Notes: generated by a model not told the origin, from the sequence alone. Counted from the first letter of the stretch, positions 12,210 to 23,312 are shown. The stretch is 64,000 nucleotides of DNA from Durusdinium trenchii (GCA_963970005.1 CAXAMN010021573.1:1-64000); one strand, 5' to 3'. Program-made: numbers and translations.

Positions 12210-12948
12210 AGATGACTCATGGTGCTCACCTGCAGGGAGTCCACCACCAGGGGCAAAATGAGTCATGACTGGACTCTCAGGGGTCGAAGAGAATTCACCG
12301 ATAGGGACAGCATCTCTCGATCCAGCTCCAGGTACGCTCCAACAGCTTCACCGCAGCCTATGGGGTGTGTAGCTCAAATAGGGAGACCTCCCAGGCAACG
12401 ACCTGAAGGGTGTCTCCCAATTGAAATGCACATCCATACCTCATACTCGTACCATCTCGTACCTGGATCTTCCTTTTCTGTGCAAAATGTCTGCCATCTC
12501 ATCCAAAAAGCCAGCCAAGTTCGGCAGAACTCTTGCATAGTTGGAAGATTCAGGTCTACATCCCTCCCAGATGCCACGCGGACCTCGGGCGTTCAAGTAG
12601 TTTCGTCACAAGCGACCTCGGTCCAGTCGCTTCGGTGGAGTTCTTTTCTGGGTGGGATGAGCCGCACTCGAGCGCGAAGATCGTTAACGTTTACTTCCTT
12701 TTTGGTCACTCAACTCAGTCTGTAGAGGGCCTGACTCAATTCAAACATATATAGCATATAATAGCATTTTTGTGTCTCCGACTACTCACCATCTCTGGAT
12801 TCGGAGGCGAAGACGTTCACGACGTTCACCATCTCTTCTTCCGGAACCAGTGATTCGGACCGGACAGACCCAGATCGATTCAACTCGAGCTGAAATCACA
12901 TAATCCAGCCTGTGCCCTCCTTCAACCCGATTCCAACTCTCTTTTTAG

Positions 12949-13268
12949 ACCTGCCGACGTCGGTCCGACGGGTCCGGCCAGGGTCCACCAGAACCGGCCG
13001 GTCACCCGACCGGTCCCCGCCCCACCGAACCGTTCGGGGCGAAAGCGACCGGCCGGTCACCCGGGCCCGAGACTTGGTGCCACGCACGAGCGTGGACCAA
13101 TCCGCTGGGTCGGAAGTGCCACGCACACAGTTGGCCGTGCCACCATCCGAGGTTCCGGACGGGCAAGGGCCGGCGCCTCTTCACTGGCCGGGGTGCAGCC
13201 ACTGGGATGAAGTGGTCAAGCTGGAAGGTGTTGGGGTCCGGGGGAAGGCCTGGAAGATAGATCAGTGA
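12949..13268 (+). CDS. Candidate exon, about 105 codons, unknown protein
   Basis: A pyrimidine-rich tract ending CTCTCTTTTTAG gives a good acceptor. The phase-1 frame then reads on for 105 codons to TGA, with mostly G/C-ending codons. The N-terminal half is rich in Arg, Pro, Thr and Ser (low complexity, probably disordered). The C-terminal end SHWDEVVKLEGVGVRGKAW looks folded. It may be the last exon of a + strand gene. No family is recognised. Confidence 0.45.
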
Positions 13269-13809
13269 TGGGTCGTGGGATGGGTCATGCCCACCATGTT
13301 CACCCCCAGGTCAATCGGTCGGTCTTCTGGTGCCATGACCCACAGCCCACAACCAGGGAAAGCTGGATCTTCCAACTGTGCAGCATGTCCGCCTTTATAG
13401 GTCTATTAAGAAAAGGCATACACATGGCATCTTGCATGGTTGGAAGATCCAGGTATGATTCACATGAGGCAATCTGAGTCATCCTGCAGGTGGCGTCAAC
13501 CTTGCAATCTGCCAGACCTTTTGAGGGGGCGAGAGAAAAGCAAGAAACCTTTCATCTTCAGGGAAAGTCAGTATTTCGGTCCAGGGTCTTGTTTTTGGTG
13601 TCTCACCTTGCACTGCAATTTGTTTTTTAACGAGATCGTTTAGTGGGCTTTTGATGGTCAACTTGCTGGCTCGTTTTCACCCTCTGACATGACATAAAGC
13701 AATTCGGGTAGACCCAGCATAGCCAGCTCTCTTCCTATGAAGAAATGACCGAACCCCCAACAAATTGCTCCTCACATGTCCAGCTCACCACCTCACATTT
13801 CGTTTGAAG

Positions 13810-13912
13810 GCCGCCCCGATCCGGCCGCCCCTGATGCGCATGGGCTGGCCAAATCCCCTCGAAGAGGACCCAAGACGGGCTTTGGAACCATCCGTGGAGA
13901 TCATTGCAGGCT
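13810..13912 (+). CDS. Candidate exon, unknown protein
   Basis: In phase 0 after TTTGAAG the frame reads AAPIRPPLMRMGWPNPLEED and on to SVEIIA with good codon bias. The 3' border near ATTGCAG|GCTCTG would be a GC-type donor, which dinoflagellates are known to use. It lies about 160 bases before the next candidate exon. Confidence 0.35.
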
Positions 13913-14069
13913 CTGCCGAACTCACCGATGAACTATTTGATATGCTGTTCTTAAGAAGTATCGATAGGATAGGATACTGACATGTCCAACCCCAGATCTC
14001 TCATCAGCGTCCTTTTTCCGCTCGACCGACTCCGCGCTGCTTCCAACGCTGATCTTCCTCGCCTCTCAG

Positions 14070-14247
14070 GGCGTCGGTGTGCCTGCTGGGAGCGGCAGTC
14101 GAGGCCGGTGGGTTCGAGGGCGAAGAGGTTTGGAGGAAGATGCAAAGACGAAGGAAAGAGGTGAAAAGGCGAGTGAGCCCGTGTGGACTTCCCCCCCTGA
14201 CACATGTCCACCTGTCTGACCTTTTTGGAGATAGATACTACGCATGA
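14070..14247 (+). CDS. Candidate terminal exon, basic helix, unknown protein
   Basis: After the acceptor CGCCTCTCAG the phase-1 reading gives ASVCLLGAAVEAGGFEGEE, then a basic helix (WRKMQRRRKEVKRRV) and LPPLTHVHLSDLFGDRYYA to TGA, 58 codons in all. Codon bias and composition are convincing. The basic cluster could be a nuclear signal or a nucleic-acid contact, which is inference only. Confidence 0.45.
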
Positions 14248-14249
14248 GC

Positions 14250-15640
14250 TTTAGTAACATCACTTGAACATGCTGGAAGCTCGATCCGAACTTCCCTGAA
14301 CTTCCAAAGAAACGGCCCAGAAAAGCACCTCGCCGATTCTGCTTGTAACATGGGGTTTGTCAGAGTTTGCTCCTCCGGAGCTGCTCCGAGAAAACACACG
14401 GGAGACGTCCACGTATGGAGCCAAGAGTGGGAGCAGCCAGCCGAGACATGCCAAGATAAACACATTGACAGCAGGTTGACTTGTGATTATATGATAATAC
14501 TCGAAGCTTTGACCATGCATTGATAACAACCAATTCTGGGTCAGGGCTGCTCGGATTTGAATCCACTTCAATCCAACGGGGTGGAAGAACCTCTGGCAGT
14601 CCTATTGGTTTGCAGGCCCAAGGGCCCCTTTCTACCCACCGTGATTGATTTAGTGGGCTGTCTCCATTTAAGAGGCTTTTTCCAATCTGACCCACTTCAA
14701 GAACTGGTAATAACTGGTATACGGCCACCTTCTCAGCTGCTTTGAGATCGGGGAACCAAGAGCGCCAAGTCACCGTCTCCAAGAGCAAGAAAACGCCAAG
14801 CTGCGGAGCTGAGCTGAGAGAGCTGCTGAGCTGAGCCGCTTCTGATGGGAGGCAATGGGAACATCTTTGTGAACATGCTCGGGGGTGTGGTCAATGAACC
14901 AGAGGCGCACCGTTTGCAGCACCGCTGCCGCACCCTTTTTTCTTTGTCTTTCGCTCGTGGAAGCCGCCGGTTACACAGGTCAGAGAGTTAGAGAGTCGGT
15001 GAGTCAGAGAAGGCCTGAAAAAGTACCTAAGCATCTAAGCTGTAGGGCCTCTGACGGGGTTGGGAGAAACGGATTGTCTGGAAAGGCATCTTCAATGTGA
15101 TGAACCAAACCAATTCAGTATCAGATGGCACAGATCAGCACCTTTGGGTGCCAGGGTGCCATTGAAGAAACCTTTCTTTGTCGAGGCAGGATTAGCGAAC
15201 CCCGTCTTCAAACATGTATTTGAACACTGAGAAACCTGGCAACATGTTCGACCCCTGATAAACCCGAGCCAAACAGGAAACTCCATTTTCCTACTTTGTT
15301 GTTCCTTGGCATTTCAATTTGTTGCTTGGTTTCTGGCAGTTGGAAGAATCTATCGTTGAAGCAAACATCCAGTGTTCAGGATTGATCGATTTCTTGTCCA
15401 AAGTCTTTAACCACAACAGTTCTTTGATAAACTACAAAGGGTACACAGCAAGGGCTGGACCCTCACCAATTCACAACACACCACGGAGCTCCTTCAATCA
15501 ACTGGGTCCTTCCCCAATCTCTTGATTTCGCGAAATGAAAGAGTTTCATTTCACATGAAGAGCTTCAGGATGCATGGATCTGCTAGCAGATCTAGTCATC
15601 TAGTCTCAGACTTAGTGACCTTCAGGATTGGCACCTTTTG
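14250..15640. other. No supported gene
   Basis: Only short, unbiased frames on both strands. The minus-strand frame at 14360-14788 is open for 142 codons but lacks codon bias and splice-like borders, so it is left out. Confidence 0.35.
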
Positions 15641-15649
15641 GATCCTTTC

Positions 15650-15815
15650 GGGGCTACGAACGCCACAAGGGCATCGCTACGAACAGAGCGATCGGACGCT
15701 ACGAACGTGGCTCCTGGCCTTACTATTAGGAGCACTAACAAAGGGCATCGCTACGAACAGAGCGATCGGACGCTACTAACTAGTGGCTCCTGGCCTTACT
15801 ACGAAGGGAGAACAT
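15650..15815 (+). repeat. CTACTAGTAGC-type dispersed tandem repeat, locus 1
   Basis: GGGCATCGCTACGAACAGAG followed by CGATCGGACGCTAC occurs twice here about 90 bases apart, with GGCTCCTGGCC between. Related units occur at 40318-40385 (reverse), 56630-56740 and 60736-60805. Confidence 0.7.
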
Positions 15816-15849
15816 TCCTACTATAGTTCATGCATCCGGAGTTGCTACG

Positions 15850-16248
15850 AAGGATCAACCACCCCGCTGACCCGCTTCCGTTCGACCGACCGTGGGACGG
15901 TCTCGGACGGTCCGATGCGTCCACAGCGTGTTGAACCGAACGAGCGAACCGGGTGGATGGATCGAAGCAGACGGGCGGGTCGGATCGAAGAAGCAGGCGG
16001 AGCTCGAGGTACAGCCTAGGCCTAGACGACTCGGTTTTTGGATGTCCTGGCTGATCCTGGTAGCTTTTGTTGAACGGTATGAAGAAGGGGCCCACAAACA
16101 GATCGGCTCGGCCGAACGGCACACCCCCTCAAGTCCGACGGAAGCTTTAGGCTGGTTCGATGCGTTTGTCTCGGCAGGTTTGGGGACTGGGATCGATCCA
16201 TTTCGGATAGAGCGGCAGAACGGGACACATGGCACTGACATGGACTGA
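15850..16248 (+). CDS. Candidate coding segment with one hydrophobic stretch
   Basis: One frame stays open from about 15850 to TGA at 16248 with strong G/C-ending codon bias. It has an Arg-rich start, a short hydrophobic run (FWMSWLILVAFV), then EALGWFDAFVSAGLGTGIDP. A second frame is also open in the first 160 bases. The hydrophobic run is long enough for a membrane helix. Splice borders are not clear, and no family is recognised. Confidence 0.4.
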
Positions 16249-16323
16249 GAGGAGATGGCACAAGTTGCCCCAAGTTTGGTCGTCCAGGTGGACCCATTTT
16301 TTCAAGACATCTTTTCACCACGG

Positions 16324-16410
16324 TAATGTAGACTCTTGATTCATAAACGCTCCATATGAAGAGGTGTTTCAACTCAAATGGGGTGGTTTATTAATCAAGA
16401 GTCTACATTA
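16324..16410. repeat. Foldback element with perfect 18-bp arms
   Basis: TAATGTAGACTCTTGATT at 16324-16341 is exactly repeated in inverted form at 16393-16410. Beyond that the arms still pair with few mismatches (ATAAAC). A 13-14 base fragment of the arm is at 668-683. Confidence 0.8.
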
Positions 16411-16866
16411 CACAAAGTTTCTTGGGCTCCAAGGCCTCAACTTGGCCCACTGGGAGTGTTACCTGTTGTTCTGAGGACTCCTTACAGTTTCCTTCTCGTA
16501 TTAAATATTTTAGAACCTGTTGGACATACTCTCCCGTCTATGGGTACATACTTCAAGATGCAGTTTCAAGTTTCAATAATTACTCTCATACTTTACTCCC
16601 ATGTCCATCTCTTCAAGATTATCAGTGCAGCAACAATATTTCAAGGGGCTTTCTGTCAGCTGAAGCTCGAGACATTTGAAAGTGGTTTAAAGACACATGA
16701 GGTTGACCATGTAAGAACATGATCATGTGCAGTGAGGTAGAAAACACTTCTTGAAGCCTGCATCAGACATCCTATGGTAGGTCCGTTCTTTTGCTTTGCA
16801 CCGTCTGAGACATCACGTTCTCCGTTCTCCGGATTCGCGCTCCGTTCTCTCCGCACCATCCGCCAG

Positions 16867-16935
16867 GAGCACAGTTTGGAAGCATGGATTGCCATCGCGT
16901 GGATCGGTGCGAAAGGTGGCATCGACCTCTGGCAG
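16867..16935 (+). CDS. Candidate 69-bp exon, Trp-rich hydrophobic segment
   Basis: It sits between the acceptor ATCCGCCAG and the donor GGCAG|GTCCGG. It is exactly 23 codons, reading EHSLEAWIAIAWIGAKGG then IDLWQ, phase 0 at both ends. The middle is hydrophobic with two Trp and could be a membrane or buried helix. The next candidate exon (17279) also begins in phase 0, so the two may be spliced together. Confidence 0.45.
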
Positions 16936-17278
16936 GTCCGGTGACGTCTCTGGTGCGTTCTTCTTCCTTTCTTTTTTTGCGAAAAGCGCAGACAGGTACG
17001 CTGCGCCAATACGGTATACCGGTATACCACGAGGTTGTAGGTGCGTTCTTTCTTTTGTTTTCCTCTTTCCATGTGGCTAAGGCAGTAGGTTTGACTGACA
17101 CCTTTCGATGCCGAGGAATTTAAAGAATTCCTGGTTCGCCAAGATGAAATCTCTTGAAAGATCAAACAAACAATGCAATTTTGAGCCGTTTTGTGATTCT
17201 GCTCGGTGTCCTTCACTTTCCGCCCGCGCTTACTGCTTGACTCCCCCGGCGCTTACTTGCTGCGAGGAGTGGCTTCAG

Positions 17279-17449
17279 TTCCGAGGGCTCTGCAAGATCG
17301 GCCGGACCTGGGACTACTTCGCCGTCGACAACCTGCACCTCGGGTCCGTTTCGGCGATCCGTTTCGGTCTGGACGTGTCGGACGCCGGAGAACGAACGGT
17401 GTTGGGGGGCGGAGGAGGTGGGTTGATTTGCACCGAACGGTTCGGTTGA
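17279..17449 (+). CDS. Candidate exon, unknown folded domain
   Basis: After GTGGCTTCAG the phase-0 reading is FRGLCKIGRTWDYFAVDNLH followed by LGSVSAIRFGLDVSDAGE. Third positions are almost all G or C. The frame continues through a Gly run to a stop at 17449, so the real donor probably lies earlier (for example ACG|GTGTTG). The alternating hydrophobic pattern suggests a beta-rich folded domain. Family unknown. Confidence 0.45.
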   Translation, partial: FRGLCKIGRTWDYFAVDNLHLGSVSAIRFGLDVSDAGERTVLGGGGGGLICTERFG

Positions 17450-17667
17450 CGTCCCAAAATGCGTGCGCTGTTTCTGCCCAGGAAGCCAAATACATATACA
17501 ATATTATACAATTATGGTTCAGGTTTTTCTCGGAGTATTTGGACAGCAAATCTACGTGTGCTCTCAGCATGTCTTTCACCGGTTGCCACCGTGCGGCCAG
17601 CTTTCTTAAAAAGACAGAGTGTTCGAAGAGTTCAGTCCCTAATCGGACTGGAAGAGTTACTTACATG

Positions 17668-17735
17668 GACCCTTTAAACATTTTAACCTCACCCCGATTG
17701 GGCGTTCGATTACTCATCTCATGGAGTGTTCGAGA
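17668..17735. repeat. Family A repeat fragment
   Basis: AACATTTTAACCTCACCCCG... and later CATGGAGTGTTCG match the order of blocks in the copies at 7960-8052 and 22600-22665. Confidence 0.35.
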
Positions 17736-18174
17736 GTACTCTAGGATCCACGGGATCGAACAAATTTCAAACGAGAAGCAAAGGTCCCCTGTTTCTGTAT
17801 GAAGGTTCAGGTAGGTGGTCGACCAGGAATCTCGCTCCATTGCCTTGGTGGTTTTGTTTGTTTATGTTGGTTTTATTGCCACAGGGTTGTTGTTTTCGTT
17901 GTTGCTTTGATTTGTTTGGGGGAAGGAGGTCATTACCTTTCGGGAAGGTACTTGATGTGTTTCCAAAAAAAGAACTCATAGATTCAGAACATCATGATGT
18001 AACAAAGTGCTATTTAGTTCGGGCTTGAGACCCATGGAAGCAGATCACAACCATGTGGCCGTGGGTCAAAACCGGGCGGTCCGGGTGAACTGGGCTCCTC
18101 CTACCGGCCCGGCCGGTCCACCAAGTCCTGCACCTGGGACCAGTGTCGGCTTCCTTGATAAACAGTCGGATTCG

Positions 18175-19057
18175 TCACTGGGCTAGAGAATGTGACCTCA
18201 AAAGAGGGATAAAGCTACTGACGCGAGTTCCCAAATCGAAGCTTGCTAACACCTGGTAAAGCGGGTCAAGCGCGGCTTCCGACGCGTGCGGGGACGCCGT
18301 CTGGACCATGTGTGCCTGCTCAAACACATGTGGGGATATCATAGATTTCTGCACCCTGGGGTGATTTTTCGAGATCATGCCGTTCCGCTCAACAGTACGA
18401 AGGGATTCCCAGGATGGTGGAGGCATGATCAGGCGCAGGTTTGCATCCCCGAAGTTCTGGTACGAACTATGCCAGGACGTCATCCTTGACATCAGCACCC
18501 AGGGGTAGGCCTTCCTTCCTCTGATTTGGTGCTGAGTTGCATGGACAAGAGTTCTGCCAATTCCCACGGCATCTGAGGTTCGACATGCTCTTTTCCTCTC
18601 TGCCAGTGTCCCTCTCCTGATTCGTGTGCCTGCTGATTGGTGGGCGCAGGTCGTTCTACCCTCGTCAGATGATCTTGTTGTATCTTGTTGTAAAGAGCAC
18701 CCCAACAACCCTGACCGCGGGCGCGTTGCAGTGCTGTTTTCGTAGGATTGCGACGGCATAAACCCAACATTGTAAAAGCATCATTAGCATTGACGGTACA
18801 TTGACCGTTTTGGGAGACCAATGAAGGAGGGAGCCCTGCTTCCATGTCCAAATAGAAACAGAGTCAATGCATCCGCGGATTGGCAGTTGCTTGATGTCTG
18901 GCTCTTGTGTCAACAGAGAAGCACAGTACCTTGTGGTCTGCAGGACGACAATGTCCAAATTCAGTTGGATACTCAGAAGATACCTCCCAATTTCCAATGT
19001 TGTGGCATCGTTTGACCTAAATTGTCCCGTTGGTTTCATACCGGTCATACCGGTCAT
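18175..19057 (-). pseudogene. Decayed minus-strand coding remnant, unknown family
   Basis: Three long overlapping frames lie end to end on the minus strand: 19057-18665, 18851-18492 and 18759-18175. Each carries a different protein-like part: TLEIGRYLLSIQLNLDIVVL in the first, ARGQGCWGALYNKIQQDHLT in the second, and YPWVLMSRMTSW with EQAHMVQTA in the third. The simplest reading is one coding sequence broken by two or more frameshifts, running right to left. It lacks the splice-like borders of the plus-strand exons, so it may derive from an intronless or mobile gene. I do not recognise the family. Confidence 0.3.
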
Positions 19058-19639
19058 ACCGTATCATGCCTCTGAGTTTGGCCAGATCAGCTGAGCTGCA
19101 TTTCAGCTAGCTGAGGTTAGCTCTTAGATGTGGATGTATGATGATGTATAATCCCTTTGCACCGAACAACAGCCTTTCACACCTGCTTTCTTTGAAAGAG
19201 CACACCTCGCCGGCAGATCGCCACGTTTGTTGAACGGATCAGCACTTTCACTCGCACGATTCGCGCTCGGTGATTTGTTCATCGGCCGAACTCAGGTTCT
19301 TGTTCTTCAATCCTGGGAACCTGCTGGCCTGGTACTGAGTTTGGAATGGCTTTCAGCACTTTCAACTCTTTTTGGTGAGGGTCAGGAGGAAAGCGGACGA
19401 GATGGGTGCTCAAACAGTCAAACATCCGGTCAAGCATTGAGCTTCATACAGCTGGTGCACTCAATTTGCTTGTTCCAGCAGACGTGCCTTAAGGAATTCA
19501 TGCCCCAAACTATCCCACGCTAAGACGTTTGTGTGTCTCAAAATGCATTGCATGTGTTTTAAAGACAAGTCTTGTTTTTTGACAGTATTTGAAGAGCTGA
19601 TCTAGCGAAGGGTGAAGTACAAGCAATTCATCCCTAAGG

Positions 19640-19795
19640 CAGCGGATTCATTTGTGTTTGTTTTCTTTCTTTGTTTGTTTGGTCTTTTTTTGTTGTTTGT
19701 TTTTGTTGGTTTATTTGTTGTGTTGTGTTTTGTTTTGTTTGGGTTTGTATGTTGTTTTGGTTTGTTGGTTTGTTTGCTTGTCAATTTCCTCTCCA
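19640..19795. repeat. T/G-rich low-complexity tract
   Basis: TTTGT, TTGTT and TTTGG units drift through about 150 bases. The hydrophobic and Lys/Thr/Asn-rich frames it creates on both strands are artefacts of composition. Confidence 0.8.
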
Positions 19796-19800
19796 CTAGA

Positions 19801-20047
19801 TCTTGAACTTGTCGCTCTGAAGATGTTCATCGGGACCGCGGACGTCCGTCCGCAGCGTCTCGCGGTTCGCGGGGCCGCAGGTTCTGATTTGCGCCGTCTT
19901 CCTCTATTGGTGCAGGCGGTCGTGGGGCGGGTTTCGTGTCCGTGCCGGCTCCACCGGCGGAGCCGTAAGGAAGACGACGCAGAAAGGCGCACGCACTCCC
20001 TGCGCAGGATGCCCGACGGAACTGAGGTCACGGTCACAGGCCTGTAA
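19801..20047 (+). CDS. Candidate exon, about 80 codons, unknown protein
   Basis: Following CTCCACTAG the frame reads ELVALKMFIGTADVRPQRLA and on through an Arg-rich centre to MPDGTEVTVTGL and TAA. G/C-ending codons dominate. Internal CAG|G sites could split it into smaller exons. No domain is recognised. Confidence 0.4.
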
Positions 20048-20108
20048 GAGGTCACTGGATGGGACTCCAAGCAGGTCATGAACCGAAGAAGCTGGCACCT
20101 TCTAGTTA

Positions 20109-20236
20109 TATATATATATAGAGATTCCCTAGAAGTCCAGTTGGACTAGCCATGTGAAGGAAATTCATGGACTCGAGTCACCTATATTATCAGATCCTTT
20201 TGTAAAAGCGTCGACTGGACTTCTATACGGCTTCGT
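20109..20236. repeat. Foldback repeat with TAGAAGTCCAGT arms
   Basis: TAGAAGTCCAGT on the left is matched by ACTGGACTTCTA on the right. The same arm occurs at 30812 and 53668, linking it to family B. Confidence 0.55.
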
Positions 20237-20917
20237 TCTTTTTTTCTTTCCGGATGTTCACGAAAGGTATACAGTATAGCCCTCCAGGGGATACCTTGAG
20301 TTTGTCTTGCGAAGCAAGTGTGGGTTCCTCTTTCGTGTCTCCCTCCTCTCAAGTTTAGTTTTGACATTTGTCCCTTGATTCCTGGAACTGTTTTTCAAGT
20401 TGCAGGCACTGTGATCACTGAAGATGAGGCTTTCACCGATCACTAAGAGGGTTTTTAAGGATACTCACAGCCACAGCGATGAAAGTAAAGAGGTCTAGAA
20501 ACTACAACATGAGGAGGCTTGCGCCCATGTTTCTATCATGACATGAGAAGCGTGAAAACGGCTCGGTTGTTGGAGTCGCAAATGTATCGAGTTGGGCCGA
20601 GCGGGCGGGGCCAAGTGGGCGGGCGCCGCAGCTCCAAAGACGGAAGAAAACCGCAGCTCCAGCGTTTTTGTTCTATGTCTACTCGGGCAGGCCCTGAAAA
20701 TTTTGTCAGAATTCGGCAGTGTTTTTCCTTTTTTGTTTTTTGTTCCTTTTTTGGCTCCCAAAGAGATGGTTTTATGGATCTTATATAGATGGTCATTTTG
20801 GGTCCAGTCTTTAGAACAGCCCGGATGAGTTCTGCGCGGAACCTTCCAACCGTCCCACGCTCTCGCTGCTAGGGGTTTGAACAACAGGGAGTCACATGGG
20901 CGGAGTTAGTAACTTTA

Positions 20918-21045
20918 GCAGTCAGTCAGTCAGTCAGTCAGCCAGCCAGCCAGCCGGCCAGGCAGTCAGTCAGTCAGTCAGTCAGTCAGTCAGTCAGTCC
21001 GTCGGTCAGTCAGTCAGTCAGTCAGTTTCTCTCTAATCAGTAAGT
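20918..21045. repeat. (AGTC)n microsatellite
   Basis: Long runs of AGTC/CAGT, interrupted by CAGC and CGGT variants. The motif decays downstream to about 21150. Confidence 0.9.
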
Positions 21046-21260
21046 CAGTCCAAAACTAGTCAGTAACCCAGTAGCTCTAGTCAGTTTCCTCGAGTCAGGA
21101 ACTAATTATATAGCCAGTTTTTAGTTTCCTCTAGTCAGTTTCCTCTATATAGCACGTTTTCCCATTTGAGCAGTTCACCTCCTCCCCTAACGTGGTCGCT
21201 CGTTTTTGCCCGTCGCTGGTTCTTCGGTCGCCAGGTTGTTGGATTGTTTCACCTCCGCAG

Positions 21261-21421
21261 AGTTCATCGGACTGGAGATCTTGCCCATCCGGCCGGGGGG
21301 GGGTCCGTCCATGGCATCGGGGGGGGCCGAAAGAGACGGGGCGCGTCTCTTGGAGGCGTGCGGGGTCTCCCGCGAGACAGACGCGAGAGAGTGCGAGAAA
21401 GAGCTTTTTTGGGGTTCATGA
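21261..21421 (+). CDS. Candidate exon, unknown protein
   Basis: After the good acceptor CACCTCCGCAG the phase-1 frame reads FIGLEILPIRPGGGPSMASG and on to ARECEKELFWGS and TGA. Codon bias is strong. The first ten residues are hydrophobic, the remainder polar and charged. Two runs of 7-8 G could hide length errors. Confidence 0.4.
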
Positions 21422-21605
21422 AGTGAAGAAACCATGGCTCATGGATCCGCATGGAAGTTTTATCTCAAAATAAGACCAGTTCCTGTCCACCTTGTTTTCC
21501 TTCTCTGCACGATGCAGAAAAAAACCACGGTCAGAGGAGACGGAGGGGGTCGGACGTTTGCCGGTGCCGGTGGTGAGAAATGGATAGAAAGTGTGCCCAG
21601 GTGGC

Positions 21606-21709
21606 CCAGGACCTTCCCAGTGACCTCTTCAGGATTGGTAAGTGACCTTTTCAAGGCCTCTCTGTGACCTCATTCTCGGATCTCAAGTTCGGTCACTGGG
21701 AAGGTCAGG
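21606..21709. repeat. Foldback element, family C
   Basis: CCAGGACCTTCCCAGTGACC on the left is mirrored by GGTCACTGGGAAGGTC on the right across about 65 bases. A second copy is at 59999-60109. Confidence 0.75.
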
Positions 21710-22212
21710 GAGGTACCTGTTCCCAGCACTACACAACTTCCAGGCAGTTGCTTTCACGCTCTTGGTACTTGGCGCACACACCTTGTACATGATTCAAATC
21801 CCCCTCTGGCTGCTTAGCCCCCAAAGAGGAGCACGGTCCCACCCAAATCCATCTCGCGTGCATGATCAGTTCTGGTACTGTACCATGATCATGGAATCTC
21901 TTCCCTAGCCTTGCAACCATCATTGATTTCGTGTTTCTTCTTCACCGAGCTACTATGTTTTTTTTCTACGTATTCTTGACTACAAAGCCAACCCTTGAAT
22001 TGTCTTGGAAGGCAGATCGGGTCTTCAGGTCTTCATCCCTTCATGTCGTGCATTAGATCAATCCCATCAAACCCAACGGATCTGCACCCCCCATTCGATG
22101 ATCTAGACATGGACCGTGTCCGTGAACTGAGCACTTCCCGCGCTTTCCACGATCGTCCGCGTGGGCGACCGGGCTTTACGCGGGTCCGCGTCGTTGCGCG
22201 GTCCGCAGGCAG

Positions 22213-22308
22213 ATGGCCATGGGTTTGTTGCCGGCGCTCGCCGTGACGTGCGTCGCCTTTTGCGCCTTCACCCACGCGTCGCTCGGTGGCGGACCATGCG
22301 AAGCCCAG
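22213..22308 (+). CDS. Candidate exon with hydrophobic N-terminal-like segment
   Basis: Thirty-two codons begin with ATG and end at the donor GCCCAG|GTCAGG. They read MAMGLLPALAVTCVAFCAFT and then HASLGGGPCEAQ. The sequence has the layout of a signal peptide (short start, hydrophobic core, small residues) or a transmembrane helix. A CAG just before the ATG means it could also be an internal exon. Third positions are mostly G or C. Confidence 0.45.
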
Positions 22309-22376
22309 GTCAGGAAGATTCGGATCGTCGAGGGCCGTCTCCAGGGCAGCTCGCGGGAGTCGGTTTTGAGACCCTC

Positions 22377-22493
22377 CCGGAAACCCAAAGAACCAGAAAG
22401 AAATGGATGTTTCCCCAAAGACTAGAGCCATTTCCATCCATTTGTTACCATATTGGAACAACCATTTTGTTTCTGGTTGTTTGGGGTTCCAGG
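22377..22493. repeat. Foldback element, family D, copy 1
   Basis: CCGGAAACCCAAAGAACCAG and, inverted, CTGGTTGTTTGGGGTTCCAG pair imperfectly. The second copy at 23313-23385 is tighter. Confidence 0.6.
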
Positions 22494-22599
22494 CTAGGAC
22501 CAGTGGTTTTGTGTCCCTGGATGTCACTATACAGCCTTAGAAAGGCACCATTAATCCCTCACAATCCATGGGACTGGAATATTTACATTGATCATCTTT

Positions 22600-22665
22600 G
22601 ACCCTGAAGACATTTTAACATCACCCCAATGTAGGCAACAATTCCGCACATGGACTGTTGGGAAT
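22600..22665. repeat. Family A repeat fragment
   Basis: ACATCACCCCAATGTAGGC followed by CATGGACTGTTGGG matches blocks of the foldback element at 7960-8052. Confidence 0.4.
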
Positions 22666-22734
22666 GGTTCTATTCCTTTTTCACCGAAGGACTCGGTCCT
22701 TGACCTAAGGATTTCACCCTACCAAAGCGTCTTC

Positions 22735-22893
22735 TGGAACACCAGCGTCTTCTCGGTTCCGCCCGAGGGAGGGGGGACAGTCCGACGGCCCGATCCTCAC
22801 GGTCTCTGTGTGCGGTCTCCGCGGTGTCGGAACGTGGACACCGACAAGGAGGGGTCGGCCGCCAGGCCGAACCGGGAGGCCAGCTTTATTTAG
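22735..22893 (+). CDS. Candidate exon, unknown protein
   Basis: The frame reading FWNTSVFSVPPEGGGTVRRP, then a Cys/Arg/Asp-rich part and NREASFI, ends at TAG 22893. G/C-ending codons dominate from 22745 on. The upstream border is unclear (CTACCAAAG). No family is recognised. Confidence 0.35.
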   Translation, partial: WNTSVFSVPPEGGGTVRRPDPHGLCVRSPRCRNVDTDKEGSAARPNREASFI

Positions 22894-23312
22894 ACTTGGG
22901 ATCTATCCATAGATGGTGTGTATTCCAATAATTAGGGAGACAACCAATGGGTTTTGATCTGTTTTCCTTCTTCCAGGAGGTCTTTGGGAGGTCTCCCTCA
23001 TGTGTCCGTACACAGTGCAACTGTGCAGCCATCAGCCATCGGACTGAGGTTTTATCTGGTGAATGGAGGGCCAAAGGCGAGCAGTGGGGCCGGAGGGGAA
23101 GACAGAAGGGCCGGATGGAAGGCCGCAGGGTAGGAGAGGTCCAAGAGGTGGATGAAGAGGTGGTGGTGAAGTCGGACAAAGACATGACTGGTGAAGTCGA
23201 AGAGGGACTATCACTTTCACCAGTCAGCGGACTTGAATCCGAAGGACCTCTATATGACCCTTAATATATATATATATGATGATCCTATTATGATTCATAT
23301 GTACAAGGGCCA

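Noticed and set aside
16040..16062. GGCTGATCCTGGTAG resembling the start of small-subunit rRNA
   Set aside because: The similarity ends after a few bases and the region has a good protein frame; no rRNA follows.
19602..19806. Frames with apparent transmembrane or Lys/Thr/Asn-rich sequence
   Set aside because: Product of a T/G simple-sequence tract.
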